From Catenulispora rubra (lineage in GTDB: Bacteria > Actinomycetota > Actinomycetes > Streptomycetales > Catenulisporaceae), in the NCBI RefSeq assembly GCF_015356825.1, contig NZ_JAACYW010000019.1, forward strand, positions 1 through 64,000: a stretch of 64,000 nucleotides of DNA, in the 5' to 3' direction. Shown piece by piece: positions 17,994 to 26,452 of this stretch (within the stretch, counting starts at the first letter, position 1; each line of letters opens with the position of its first letter). The position numbers and the translations under genes are program-made. The notes beneath the pieces are model-generated. The model saw only the letters and a program-made list of their open reading frames with translations. It searched no databases and was not told where the DNA came from.

Positions 17994-19781
17994 CTAAGCG
18001 TCGGGGTCTTCGTGCGTTGCCGACGGCCCAGAGGGCTGGAGCCGAAGGTGCAGCATGGCCGCGAAACGGGCGTCGGCGTCGCTCAGATCGATCTGGCCGA
18101 TCTCGGAGACACGACGCAGCCGGTACCGGAAGGTGTTCGGGTGGACGTACTGCGTCGCGGAAGCGGCGTTCACGTCGCCGAACGCCTCCAGCCACGCCCG
18201 CAGCGTGGCGACCAGGCGGGTGCGGTGCCGGGAGTCGTAGTCGGTCAGACGCGCGACCGGGCCGCCGAGGGCGTCGCCGCGCTCGGTGATCGTCTCGGCC
18301 ATCTCCGCCAGCAGCGCCTGGAGCTGGACGTCGCCGATCGAGGCCACGCAGGCCCCGCCGCCGTCGCGTCTGCGCAGGACGTTCAGGGCCCGGTGCGCGC
18401 CGGCCCGCGAGCGACTCAGTTCACTGTGACCGGTGCCGACCTCGCCGATCCCGACGATGAGCCCGTGGCGGATCCCGATGCGCCGCAGGAACTCCTGCGC
18501 CACCGTGGCGACGCGCTGTGCGCCGTCGGCACTCTGCTGCGGCACCGGAACGATGGCGTACACCACGTCGCCGACGACGGCCACGGCCGAGCGCGGATGG
18601 ACGGCGGTCAGGTGCACCGCGAACGCGTCGGCCACGCGCTGCCGTTCGGCGACCAGGTCCGCGCGCCGCACGGCGGACGGCTCGGCGGGCGAGCCGACGA
18701 CGTCGAGGGCGACGACCACGGCGGCCCGCTCGGCCAACCCGAGGCGCGCGACGGCCTGCGCCGCACCGGGCCCGGACTCCAACGCGGTGGCGACCAGGTC
18801 GGCGTGCAGCCGCCGCCCGACGTCGGCCCCCGCGCGCAGCCGCATCATGTGCAGGGCGACGAGCTTGGCGGCGTCGCGGAGTGCCTGCGCACGCTCGGCC
18901 GACAGCGGTGCCCGCACCGCGGCCCAGATCGTGCCGAGGATCTCGTCGCCGGCCCGCACCACCAGCGCGGCCCGGGGCAGCTCGCCGTGGCCGATCAGGT
19001 CCGGCAGCGGATCGACGAACACCGGCTCCTCGCTGCGGTACAGAGCCTGGTAGACACCGCGCTCCTCCAGGATGCGGGTGTACTGCTCCGGGACCTGGCG
19101 GCCCAGGATGGTCGCCACCCGCGAGGCGTCGGCCTCGTCCTGGCGTCCCGAGAACGCCAGAACCCGGTTGCCGCGGTCCTCGATGGTGATCGGCGCGTCC
19201 AGCAACGCCGCGATGGCGTTCGCAAGGGCGAACAAGTCGCCCGCCGGCGTCCCGAACATCGTCGGCGTACCCACCTCACCGACGTCGCCTTCCGCGATCA
19301 GCGACCTGACCATGGCCGCCAGCTGCGCCCAAGTAGCGCCGGGCGTCAGGGCCAGCACGGTGACGCCAGAGCGCAAGGACGCGTCCTTGATGACCGGATC
19401 AGCCACGACCGGCGCCCGAACGACCAACGCCGCCGCACCGGCCATGACGGGCTCGCCCAGCAGCGCGGCGATCGCCGCCGGCTCCCGCACCCCCACAGCG
19501 AGGACCAGCGCGTCCCGGCACGAGACCTGCTCCTCCAGCGGGTCGTAGATGACGACGCCGCCGACCGGCGCCTCTGAGACCACATCCCCGCACACCGCCT
19601 CGAGCAGGGTGCTCCCCAGGTCCTCGACGACCCTGCCCAAGCCGGCCCGCAGATGCGCCTCCATCGCCAACCGCATGCCTTCCGCGTCTGCGGGCCGCGC
19701 CCGCGCCAGGGTTCCCCGCCGTGCATGGCATCCTGACGCCGCCGAGTCTCCGTTGGCAAGGATCTTGAGCATCGTCCGCAT
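17994..19781 (-). CDS. PucR-type transcriptional regulator
   Basis: A 595-residue regulator. The C-terminus (about 525-585) holds the PucR helix-turn-helix signature: LRAWLEAFGDVNAASATQYVHPNTFRYRLRRVSEIGQIDL. The middle has a GGDEF-like domain typical of this family, and the N-terminal part (about 50-180) is the sensory purine-catabolism-type domain. PucR/CdaR-like proteins usually activate an adjacent catabolic operon. It lies 151 bases upstream of the serine hydrolase on the same strand and is the obvious candidate regulator for the block 8254-17842. The start could be 19781 or a nearby internal Met. Confidence 0.85.
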   Translation of the reverse strand: MRTMLKILANGDSAASGCHARRGTLARARPADAEGMRLAMEAHLRAGLGRVVEDLGSTLLEAVCGDVVSEAPVGGVVIYDPLEEQVSCRDALVLAVGVREPAAIAALLGEPVMAGAAALVVRAPVVADPVIKDASLRSGVTVLALTPGATWAQLAAMVRSLIAEGDVGEVGTPTMFGTPAGDLFALANAIAALLDAPITIEDRGNRVLAFSGRQDEADASRVATILGRQVPEQYTRILEERGVYQALYRSEEPVFVDPLPDLIGHGELPRAALVVRAGDEILGTIWAAVRAPLSAERAQALRDAAKLVALHMMRLRAGADVGRRLHADLVATALESGPGAAQAVARLGLAERAAVVVALDVVGSPAEPSAVRRADLVAERQRVADAFAVHLTAVHPRSAVAVVGDVVYAIVPVPQQSADGAQRVATVAQEFLRRIGIRHGLIVGIGEVGTGHSELSRSRAGAHRALNVLRRRDGGGACVASIGDVQLQALLAEMAETITERGDALGGPVARLTDYDSRHRTRLVATLRAWLEAFGDVNAASATQYVHPNTFRYRLRRVSEIGQIDLSDADARFAAMLHLRLQPSGPSATHEDPDA

Positions 19782-19912
19782 CCGTCAGACGGTCGGGCGG
19801 TGCACCCGGGGACCTGCGTCCCGCCACAAGGCAGAAGTAGCCGGGTAGGCTTGGCGGCCGTCGCGGTCAGCCGCATCGATGTTAAGTGCCTTGACATGGG
19901 GGGTTCGGGGGA

Positions 19913-22900
19913 ATGGCGCGTCCAACGGGGTGGGACATTCTGGGGCTGGATGGGGATCCGACTCCGGGTGTGGTGGAGTCGGTGCAGGCGTTGGCGAAGC
20001 AGTTCGGGGACTTCGCGCATGACGTGGAGTCCGCGTACCGGAGCCTGAACAGCTTCGGTTCCGACGCGACCGCGATGCAGTGGGTGGGTCAGACCGCTGA
20101 TGCCTTCAAGGATCAGTTCGGCCCGCTGCCGGGGCGGCTGCAGAAGCTGTACACGTCCTACAGCGAAGCCTCCGACGCGTTGAACGCCTACGCGCCGCAG
20201 CTCCAGGCAGCGCAGTCCAAGGCTGACAGTGCCCTGCGTCAGGCCCAAGACGCGAACGCGGACCTGCAACGTGCCACCACCAACGCCAACAGCGCGGCGG
20301 CCGACCTGAAGACCGCGCAGCAGAACCACGCCGCCAGTCCCAACCCGCAGGCCGTCACCGACGCCCAAACCGCGCACGACACCGCGCAGACCAACCTGAC
20401 CAACGCCAAAGCCCATCTGGCCGCGCTGGCGGCCCAGGCGAACCAGGCTCACGACGACCGCATCACCGCCGCCAAAGCCTGCGCCGGCGCCATCGGCCAC
20501 GCGCAGTCCGACGGAATCCACAACAAACACTGGTGGGAACACGTCGGCGCGGCCCTGGCCGACATCGGCGGCGAAATCGCGGACATCGCCGGTGAGATCG
20601 CGCCGATCCTGGACATCATCGCCCTGGCCACCTCCTGGATACCCGGGGTGGACGTGGTCACCGCCGCGCTGGCCGAGGCCGACAACCTCGTCGCGCTGGC
20701 CGGTTCGGTGATGCAGATGGCCGGCGACGCGATGCAGGGAAAATGGGGCGACGCCCTCCTGGACGCCGGCATGCTCGCCGGGGCCTACCTCGGCGGCAAG
20801 GCGTTGGAGAAGTTCGGCGGCCCGATGCTGGAGAAGCTGGCCGCCCGCGGCAACAAGGACGCGGTGGGCGCCGCCGACCCGGTCGACGTCGTCTCGGGCC
20901 GGATGATCACCGCCGAGACCGATCTGAGCCTGCCCGGAACGCTGCCGCTGGTGCTGCGCCGCTCCTACTCCTCCGGGTATCTCACCGGGCACTCGTTCGG
21001 GCCGGGCTGGTCGTCCACCCTGGACATCCGGGTGGCCGTGGCCGCCGACGGAATCCGGTTCGCCGGCGACGACGCGCAGGTACTGCGCTACCCGCTGCCG
21101 ACCGGGGGCGAGCCGGTGCTGCCCGCCGACGGCGCGCGCTGGGAGCTGACCTGGGACCGCGGCGCGGACGAGATCCGGGTCGCGGATCGGGCGTCGGGAC
21201 TGACCCAGCATTTCGCGGTGGTCCACTTCGCCGGCGAGAACGGGCATATACGCAGCCTGACAGCGGTCACCGACCGCCACGGCAACCGTGTCGACGTCGA
21301 CCGCGACGCGGCCGGCGTCCCGACCGCCGTCCGGCACAGCGGCGGGTACCACGTCCGGGTCGAGACCGAGGCGACCGGTTCGGGTCCGCGTATCAAGGCC
21401 CTGTGGATGGTCACAGAAGCGGCGACCGGAGCGGCCGAACTCGTGGCCGGCTACCGGTACGACGAGCAGGGCCGGCTCGCGGCCGTCCTGGACCCGGCCG
21501 GCGTGCCCTACCGCTACGAGCACGACGAGAACGACCACATCCGAGCCTGGATCAACCGTTCCGGATACCGCTACGAGTACGAATACGACGAAGCGGGCCG
21601 GGTCGTCCGAGGCACCGGGACCGACGGCTACCTGTCCGCCGGCTTCGTCTACGACGAAGAGCCGCGGACCACCACCGTCATCGACTCCCTCGGCGGGCGC
21701 ACGACCTTCCACTACGACGAGAGCGGCCACCTGAGCCGGACCACCGACCCGCTGGGCAACGTGGCCTTCATCGAGAACGACGCCTTCGGCCGGATGCTGA
21801 GCTACACCGATCCACTCGGCGCGGTCACCCGCCTGGTCCGCGACGCCGCGGGGAACGTGGTGCGGATGGAGCGCGCCGACGGTTCGGCCTTCACCACCGA
21901 GTTCGACCGGCAGGGCCGGCCGGTCCGGGTGCTGGAGCCGGACGGCGCCGAATGGCTCCAGCACTACGACGAGCGCGGGAACCTGGTCCGGGTCCGCGAC
22001 CCGCTGGGTGCCGTGACCAGCTACGGCTTCGACGAGACCGGGGCGCTCCGCTCGGTCACCGACGCCCTGGGCCACACCGTCGGCTACGACGTGGACGCCG
22101 CCGGCGTGACGGTCGCGGTGACCGACGCCCTGGGCTCGTCCTGGCGCGCCACCCGCGATGCCTTCGGCCGGCTGGTCGAGGTCGTCGATCCGACCGGCGC
22201 GCGGACCGAGACCGGCTGGGACCCGGTCGCGCGGCGTCCGGCCTGGCAGCGTTTCCCCGACGGCAGCGCCGAGCGGTGGGAATGGGACGCGGACGGGGAA
22301 CTGCTGAGCCACCAGGACGCGGCCGGCGGTCTCACCCGCTACGAACCAGGGCCCTTCCACACCGTCCGGGCCCGCGTCGAGGCCGACGGCACCCGGTACG
22401 AGTTCGCCCACGACAGCCAGACCCGGCTCACCACGGTGTCCCGTCCCGGCCGCCGGCCCTGGTCGTACTCCTACGACCCGGCAGGCCGGCTGGTCTCCGA
22501 GACCGACTTCAACGGACGCACTCTCCGCTACGACCACGACGCCGCGAACCAGCTCGTCCGCCGCCGCAACGCCGTGGGCCAGGTCGTCGAGCTGAGCCGG
22601 GACCGGATGGGCCGGGTCGTGCGGCACCGCGACGAGGCCGGCAACCGCGTGGAGTACGGCTACGACGACGCGGGCCGGCTGGCGCGTGCCGAGAACGCGC
22701 ACAGCAGACTGGAGTTCGTTCGCGACGGACTGGGCCGCGCGGTGTCGCAGGTCGTGGACGGCACGGTCCTGGCCACCGCGTTCGACGCCGTCGGCCGGCG
22801 CACCGAGCGCACGACGCCGTCCGGGCACCGGGTCCGGTGGCGATACGACGCCGCAGGCCGTCCGTCGACCTTGGAGCGCGACGGTGCGGCGCCGATCGCG

Positions 22901-24484
22901 TTCGGGTTCGACGCGGCCGGCCGGGAGACATCGCGCCGGCTGAGCCCGGCGGCCGCGGTGGCCATGTCCTATGACGAGCGGGGCCGCTTGGCCGCGCAGC
23001 AGCTTTTCGCGGACGGCGGACACAGCGCCGGCCGTCCGGCGGCCCCGGTCCTGGAGCGGGCCTGGACCTATCGCGCCGACGGCGTGCCGACCTCCGTCAC
23101 CGACTCGACGACCGGCCAGAAGCGCTTCGCGCTGGACCGGATGGGCCGAGTCACCGCCGTCCAGGCCGCGACCTGGACCGAGACCTACGCCTACGACGGC
23201 GACGGGCGGCTGGCGCACGCCGCGGACAGCCGAGATCGCGACAGTCAGGACCTTGACAGCCGAGACCGCGACGGCCGGGACCGCGGCGACGGCCACGGTT
23301 CCCAGGACGCGGTCGCCGGCGAGCGCGTCTACGCCGGAACCCTGCTCAGCCGCGCGGGACGAACCCGCTACGAGTACGACGAACAGGGCCGGCGGGTGAG
23401 GGCCGTACGAAAGCTGCTGTCCGGCGGCAGCAAGGTCTGGACCTACTCGTACGACGCGTTCGACCGGCTCGTCGAGACGGTCACCCCCAGCGGCGAGCGC
23501 TGGCGCAACGTCTACGACCCGCTCGGGCGCCGGATCGCCAAGCAGCTGGTGGTCGGCGACGAGGTGGTGCGGCAGACGCGCTTCGTCTGGGACCAGAGCC
23601 GGCTGGCCGAAACCCTGCAGATCGGGACGGACGCGGCCGTCAGCACCGTCACCACCTGGGAGTACGGCCCGGGCAGCTTCACGCCGCTGATCCAGGACCA
23701 GGTCCGCCGGGCCGCCGAAGCCCCGCAGGAGGAGATCGACGCCCGCTTCTTCGCGATCATCGCCGACCTGGTCGGCACCCCGACCGAACTCGTGGCGCAG
23801 GACGGCAGCATCCCGTGGCGCGGCGGCGGCGGACGGCGCGCCGGGACGGCGTTCGGCGGCGAGTCCCCCGACGCGGACTGCCCCATCGGCTTCCCGGGCC
23901 AGTACCACGACGAGGAAACCGGCCTGGACTACAACTACCACCGCTTCTACGACCCGGAGACCGGCCGCTACCTCACCGCGGACCCGCTGGGCCTGGCCCC
24001 GGCACCGGACCCGCACGGCTACGTGGCCAACCCGCTCATCGGTGCCGACCCGCTCGGCCTGGACGTCCTGGACCTGCGAGGCAAGGGCGACCCGCGCCCC
24101 GGACGCGACCGGCCGTGGAGCATCACCCCGGGCGGACGCGGCGACGGCGGCCAGGTCGTGGCCGGACACGGCTGGTACAACACCCCCGACGGCTTCACGA
24201 CGGTGCCGGACGGCACATACCTGCACTTCTACGTCCAGCACGGCGAGAAGCTCGACGACTCGGTCGGAACCAAGATCGAACGCGGCGCACGCGACGTCAT
24301 GCCGGTCCAGACCTACGGACCGGGCGAACGAGTGCCGAACTACATCATCGGCCCGCCCGACGAGCTGAAGATCATGAGCGGCTCGACCACCGTCGACCAG
24401 CCGAAGCTCCTGTCGGAGCTGTTCGACGAAGGTACGATCAAGGGAGTCTGCCACATGGCAGTGTGCCGAGAGGTGGCGCTGTGA
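19913..24484 (+). CDS. RHS/YD-repeat polymorphic toxin with C-terminal Stv-like domain
   Basis: A 1523-residue protein. Residues 1-110 are a helical WXG100-like region (QWVGQTADAFKDQFG) and 110-200 an Ala/Gln-rich coiled coil. Residues 235-310 hold hydrophobic helices, and the RHS shell starts near 321 (DPVDVVSGRMI), with many YD repeats to about 1330. The conserved RHS end is GFPGQYHDEETGLDYNYHRF with two DPLGL motifs (about 1355 and 1378). The ~125-residue tip, from GQVVAGHGWYNTPDGF, with VPNYIIGPPDELKIMSG and CHMAVC, resembles the putative adhesin/Stv domain found at the end of actinobacterial RHS proteins (from memory). Such proteins deliver the tip to competitors, here possibly by a type VII-like route. 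The start follows GGGGGA and overlaps the next gene by four bases. Confidence 0.85.
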   Translation: MARPTGWDILGLDGDPTPGVVESVQALAKQFGDFAHDVESAYRSLNSFGSDATAMQWVGQTADAFKDQFGPLPGRLQKLYTSYSEASDALNAYAPQLQAAQSKADSALRQAQDANADLQRATTNANSAAADLKTAQQNHAASPNPQAVTDAQTAHDTAQTNLTNAKAHLAALAAQANQAHDDRITAAKACAGAIGHAQSDGIHNKHWWEHVGAALADIGGEIADIAGEIAPILDIIALATSWIPGVDVVTAALAEADNLVALAGSVMQMAGDAMQGKWGDALLDAGMLAGAYLGGKALEKFGGPMLEKLAARGNKDAVGAADPVDVVSGRMITAETDLSLPGTLPLVLRRSYSSGYLTGHSFGPGWSSTLDIRVAVAADGIRFAGDDAQVLRYPLPTGGEPVLPADGARWELTWDRGADEIRVADRASGLTQHFAVVHFAGENGHIRSLTAVTDRHGNRVDVDRDAAGVPTAVRHSGGYHVRVETEATGSGPRIKALWMVTEAATGAAELVAGYRYDEQGRLAAVLDPAGVPYRYEHDENDHIRAWINRSGYRYEYEYDEAGRVVRGTGTDGYLSAGFVYDEEPRTTTVIDSLGGRTTFHYDESGHLSRTTDPLGNVAFIENDAFGRMLSYTDPLGAVTRLVRDAAGNVVRMERADGSAFTTEFDRQGRPVRVLEPDGAEWLQHYDERGNLVRVRDPLGAVTSYGFDETGALRSVTDALGHTVGYDVDAAGVTVAVTDALGSSWRATRDAFGRLVEVVDPTGARTETGWDPVARRPAWQRFPDGSAERWEWDADGELLSHQDAAGGLTRYEPGPFHTVRARVEADGTRYEFAHDSQTRLTTVSRPGRRPWSYSYDPAGRLVSETDFNGRTLRYDHDAANQLVRRRNAVGQVVELSRDRMGRVVRHRDEAGNRVEYGYDDAGRLARAENAHSRLEFVRDGLGRAVSQVVDGTVLATAFDAVGRRTERTTPSGHRVRWRYDAAGRPSTLERDGAAPIAFGFDAAGRETSRRLSPAAAVAMSYDERGRLAAQQLFADGGHSAGRPAAPVLERAWTYRADGVPTSVTDSTTGQKRFALDRMGRVTAVQAATWTETYAYDGDGRLAHAADSRDRDSQDLDSRDRDGRDRGDGHGSQDAVAGERVYAGTLLSRAGRTRYEYDEQGRRVRAVRKLLSGGSKVWTYSYDAFDRLVETVTPSGERWRNVYDPLGRRIAKQLVVGDEVVRQTRFVWDQSRLAETLQIGTDAAVSTVTTWEYGPGSFTPLIQDQVRRAAEAPQEEIDARFFAIIADLVGTPTELVAQDGSIPWRGGGGRRAGTAFGGESPDADCPIGFPGQYHDEETGLDYNYHRFYDPETGRYLTADPLGLAPAPDPHGYVANPLIGADPLGLDVLDLRGKGDPRPGRDRPWSITPGGRGDGGQVVAGHGWYNTPDGFTTVPDGTYLHFYVQHGEKLDDSVGTKIERGARDVMPVQTYGPGERVPNYIIGPPDELKIMSGSTTVDQPKLLSELFDEGTIKGVCHMAVCREVAL

Positions 24485-24888
24485 CCTACTACGCCGACCT
24501 GAGCGCGTACGAGTACACCGAACTCGAAGACGACGGCGAACCGCACATGAACGTCGGCTGGCTCGCCGCGCCGCACCCGTTCCCGACGGGACCGCTCAAG
24601 GACGAGGCGATCGAACGGCTGGCCATCCTGCGGGCGAACCCGGTCAACCAGTTCCGCGGTTCGCATCCCTGCGACTTCTGCGTCGCCGAGTTCAGAGCAC
24701 AGGGCCTGATCGCGGGACCGGCCCTGTTCACCGCGCTCAGAGAAGCCGGTGCTCTGGGGAACGGGGAGATCGTCATCGAGGGCCCGCGCGGGTGGTATCA
24801 CGCGCCGGTGCTGATCACCCACTACATCGAGCGGCACGGATATCTGCCGCCGACGGATTTCGTCGACGCCGTGATGACTGCCTCCTAG
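24481..24888 (+). CDS. Probable immunity protein for the RHS toxin
   Basis: A 135-residue acidic protein starting with GTG inside the stop of the RHS gene (GTGA overlap), the usual place for a cognate immunity gene. It has the stretches VGWLAAPHPFPTG and RGSHPCDFCVAEF, and ends with APVLITHYIERHGYLPPTDF. Similar small proteins, which I recall as a DUF7919-like group, accompany RHS genes in Streptomyces. The CDFC pair could bind a metal. The role is inferred from position; no structure or mechanism can be read from the sequence. Confidence 0.72.
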   Translation: MTYYADLSAYEYTELEDDGEPHMNVGWLAAPHPFPTGPLKDEAIERLAILRANPVNQFRGSHPCDFCVAEFRAQGLIAGPALFTALREAGALGNGEIVIEGPRGWYHAPVLITHYIERHGYLPPTDFVDAVMTAS

Positions 24889-25135
24889 TCCGGAGGATCG
24901 GTACCGGCATGCTCGGCGCGCGGGCCGCCGAGCAGTTCCGCGCGGAGCCGATCTCCGCGGTGAGCCGGCACAAGCCGCGGCAGAGATCGGCCCGCGAGTT
25001 CGGCCCGCGAGTTCAGCCCCCAGCGACGTCATCACCGGGCTGCGGCGCGCCGATCGTCATCCAGACCGTGTCCAGAGGGCCTGGAGAGAGGTCGGCGAGC
25101 ATCGGCTCGACGGCTTCATTCCAAGGGGGATTCCC

Positions 25136-26350
25136 ATGACCAACCTGTTTTCGTCGACCCGTTCGTCGACCCGTTCGTCACGGCGGCGGTCGGCGGCGAT
25201 CGCGGCAGCCGGCGCCGTGACCGTCCTGGGCACGCTGCCGTTCGCGCAGGCCGCGCACGCCGCGTCGGGGTTCCAGCGCGCCGCGTACTTCGTCGGTGCG
25301 GACGGCAGTCTCGACGTCTTCGGCAGCAACAGCGACGGGGTCTGGTCCAAGGCGGCGCCGGTGACCCCGGCCAAGAGTGCGCCGGCCGGGGCGCCGGTGA
25401 CCGCAGTGCGTGGCCCCTCGGGACGTCTGCTCGCCTATTACGTGGGCGGCGACGGGGCCGTGTACGAGTCCTGCGGTGCCGTCGGAGGGTCCTTCGCGGC
25501 CGTCACGGGATCCGGGTTCGCGCCGGCGGGTTCCCCGGTGTCGGCCACGCTCACCGGCCGCGAGGTCCACCTGACCGTCGGGTCCTCCGGCGGCTTCAGC
25601 TCCGCCTCGGACGACGACCCGCCGATGTGCGGCACCGGCGTGCACTGGTGGGGCCCCGGACCGCGCCCGAAGTGGTGGACCGTGGGGGGCGATTTCGCGA
25701 CGGTCGGCTACACCGACGGCGAGGTCGGCGTCTTCCAGGCCGGCAACGACGGCGCGGTCCACGCGCTCTGGGGGACGGCCGCCGGGCAGTGGCAGGAGGC
25801 CACGCTCACCGGTACCGGTATCGCGGCCCCCGGCGCGGGCCTCGGCGCGACGGTGAGCTCGGCGGCCGGCGCGGGAATCCGCACCGCGGCCGCGAGCCCG
25901 AACGCCACGGCTCCGACGCCGGGCGCCACGTCGATCTTCTACGCCGGGCGCGACGGCCGGGTCAACGTCGAGCACCCGGCGACCGGCGGCCTGTCCGACA
26001 AGCCGGTGGCGCTGCCCGGCGACCCCGAGCCGTCACCCTGGAAGGCCCACGTCGGGGCGCTGTCGGCCGCCGACGGTACGACTCAGATCGCTTACATCTC
26101 CTCGACGGGCACCTTGTTCGTGGCCGGCACCGTCAACGGGCAATGGCAGCCGCCCAAGCAGGTCAGCAGCGCCGGGTTCGGCATCGCGGGCAGCTCGGTC
26201 GGTGTGGCCGGCCTCGGCGGCGACGACATCGACGTCATCTACTGCGGGACCCCGCCCGGCCACATCCACATCGGGCCCGGCGGACCGGTCTACACCAACC
26301 CGGCCCTCGGATCGGTGGTCGCGGGCACGGTCACCGCGGCGGCGCAGTAG
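25136..26350 (+). CDS. Secreted propeller-like protein of unknown function (paralogue A)
   Basis: A 404-residue secreted protein. Its basic n-region contains an in-frame duplication of SSTR, and a signal peptide ends at AAHAAS. The mature protein is built of ~45-residue units with the pattern AYFVGADGSLDVFG, YYVGGDGAVYESC, GVFQAGNDGAVHALWG and IFYAGRDGRVNVEH. This repeat resembles lectin-like beta-propellers. It ends in DIDVIYCGTPPGHIHIG. The ATG follows AAGGGGGA. It is clearly related to the protein encoded at 29533, on the far side of the SARP regulator gene. Binding of a glycan is a guess. Confidence 0.75.
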   Translation: MTNLFSSTRSSTRSSRRRSAAIAAAGAVTVLGTLPFAQAAHAASGFQRAAYFVGADGSLDVFGSNSDGVWSKAAPVTPAKSAPAGAPVTAVRGPSGRLLAYYVGGDGAVYESCGAVGGSFAAVTGSGFAPAGSPVSATLTGREVHLTVGSSGGFSSASDDDPPMCGTGVHWWGPGPRPKWWTVGGDFATVGYTDGEVGVFQAGNDGAVHALWGTAAGQWQEATLTGTGIAAPGAGLGATVSSAAGAGIRTAAASPNATAPTPGATSIFYAGRDGRVNVEHPATGGLSDKPVALPGDPEPSPWKAHVGALSAADGTTQIAYISSTGTLFVAGTVNGQWQPPKQVSSAGFGIAGSSVGVAGLGGDDIDVIYCGTPPGHIHIGPGGPVYTNPALGSVVAGTVTAAAQ

Positions 26351-26419
26351 CCGTCCCGGGCCGATATCCGTCAGCTCCCTCAAATACGTCGGTGGGATCG
26401 GGCGCCTTGCCGACGGGCC

Positions 26420-26452
26420 GGCCGGGAACGGGACACCTACCCGTTCCTGGCC
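26420..26452. terminator. Bidirectional terminator hairpin
   Basis: Inverted repeat 26420-26432 with 26440-26452: 13 pairs including one G-T wobble, around a 7-base loop. It lies between the converging ends of the secreted-protein gene (stop 26350) and the SARP gene (stop 26437) and covers the last codons of the latter. Confidence 0.6.

Noticed and set aside
19346-24454. A 1702-codon open frame on the minus strand opposite the RHS gene
   Set aside because: It is a GC-driven antisense shadow: the plus-strand RHS protein has clear domains and codon bias, while the antisense product is Val/Gly/Ala/Arg-rich without recognisable domains.
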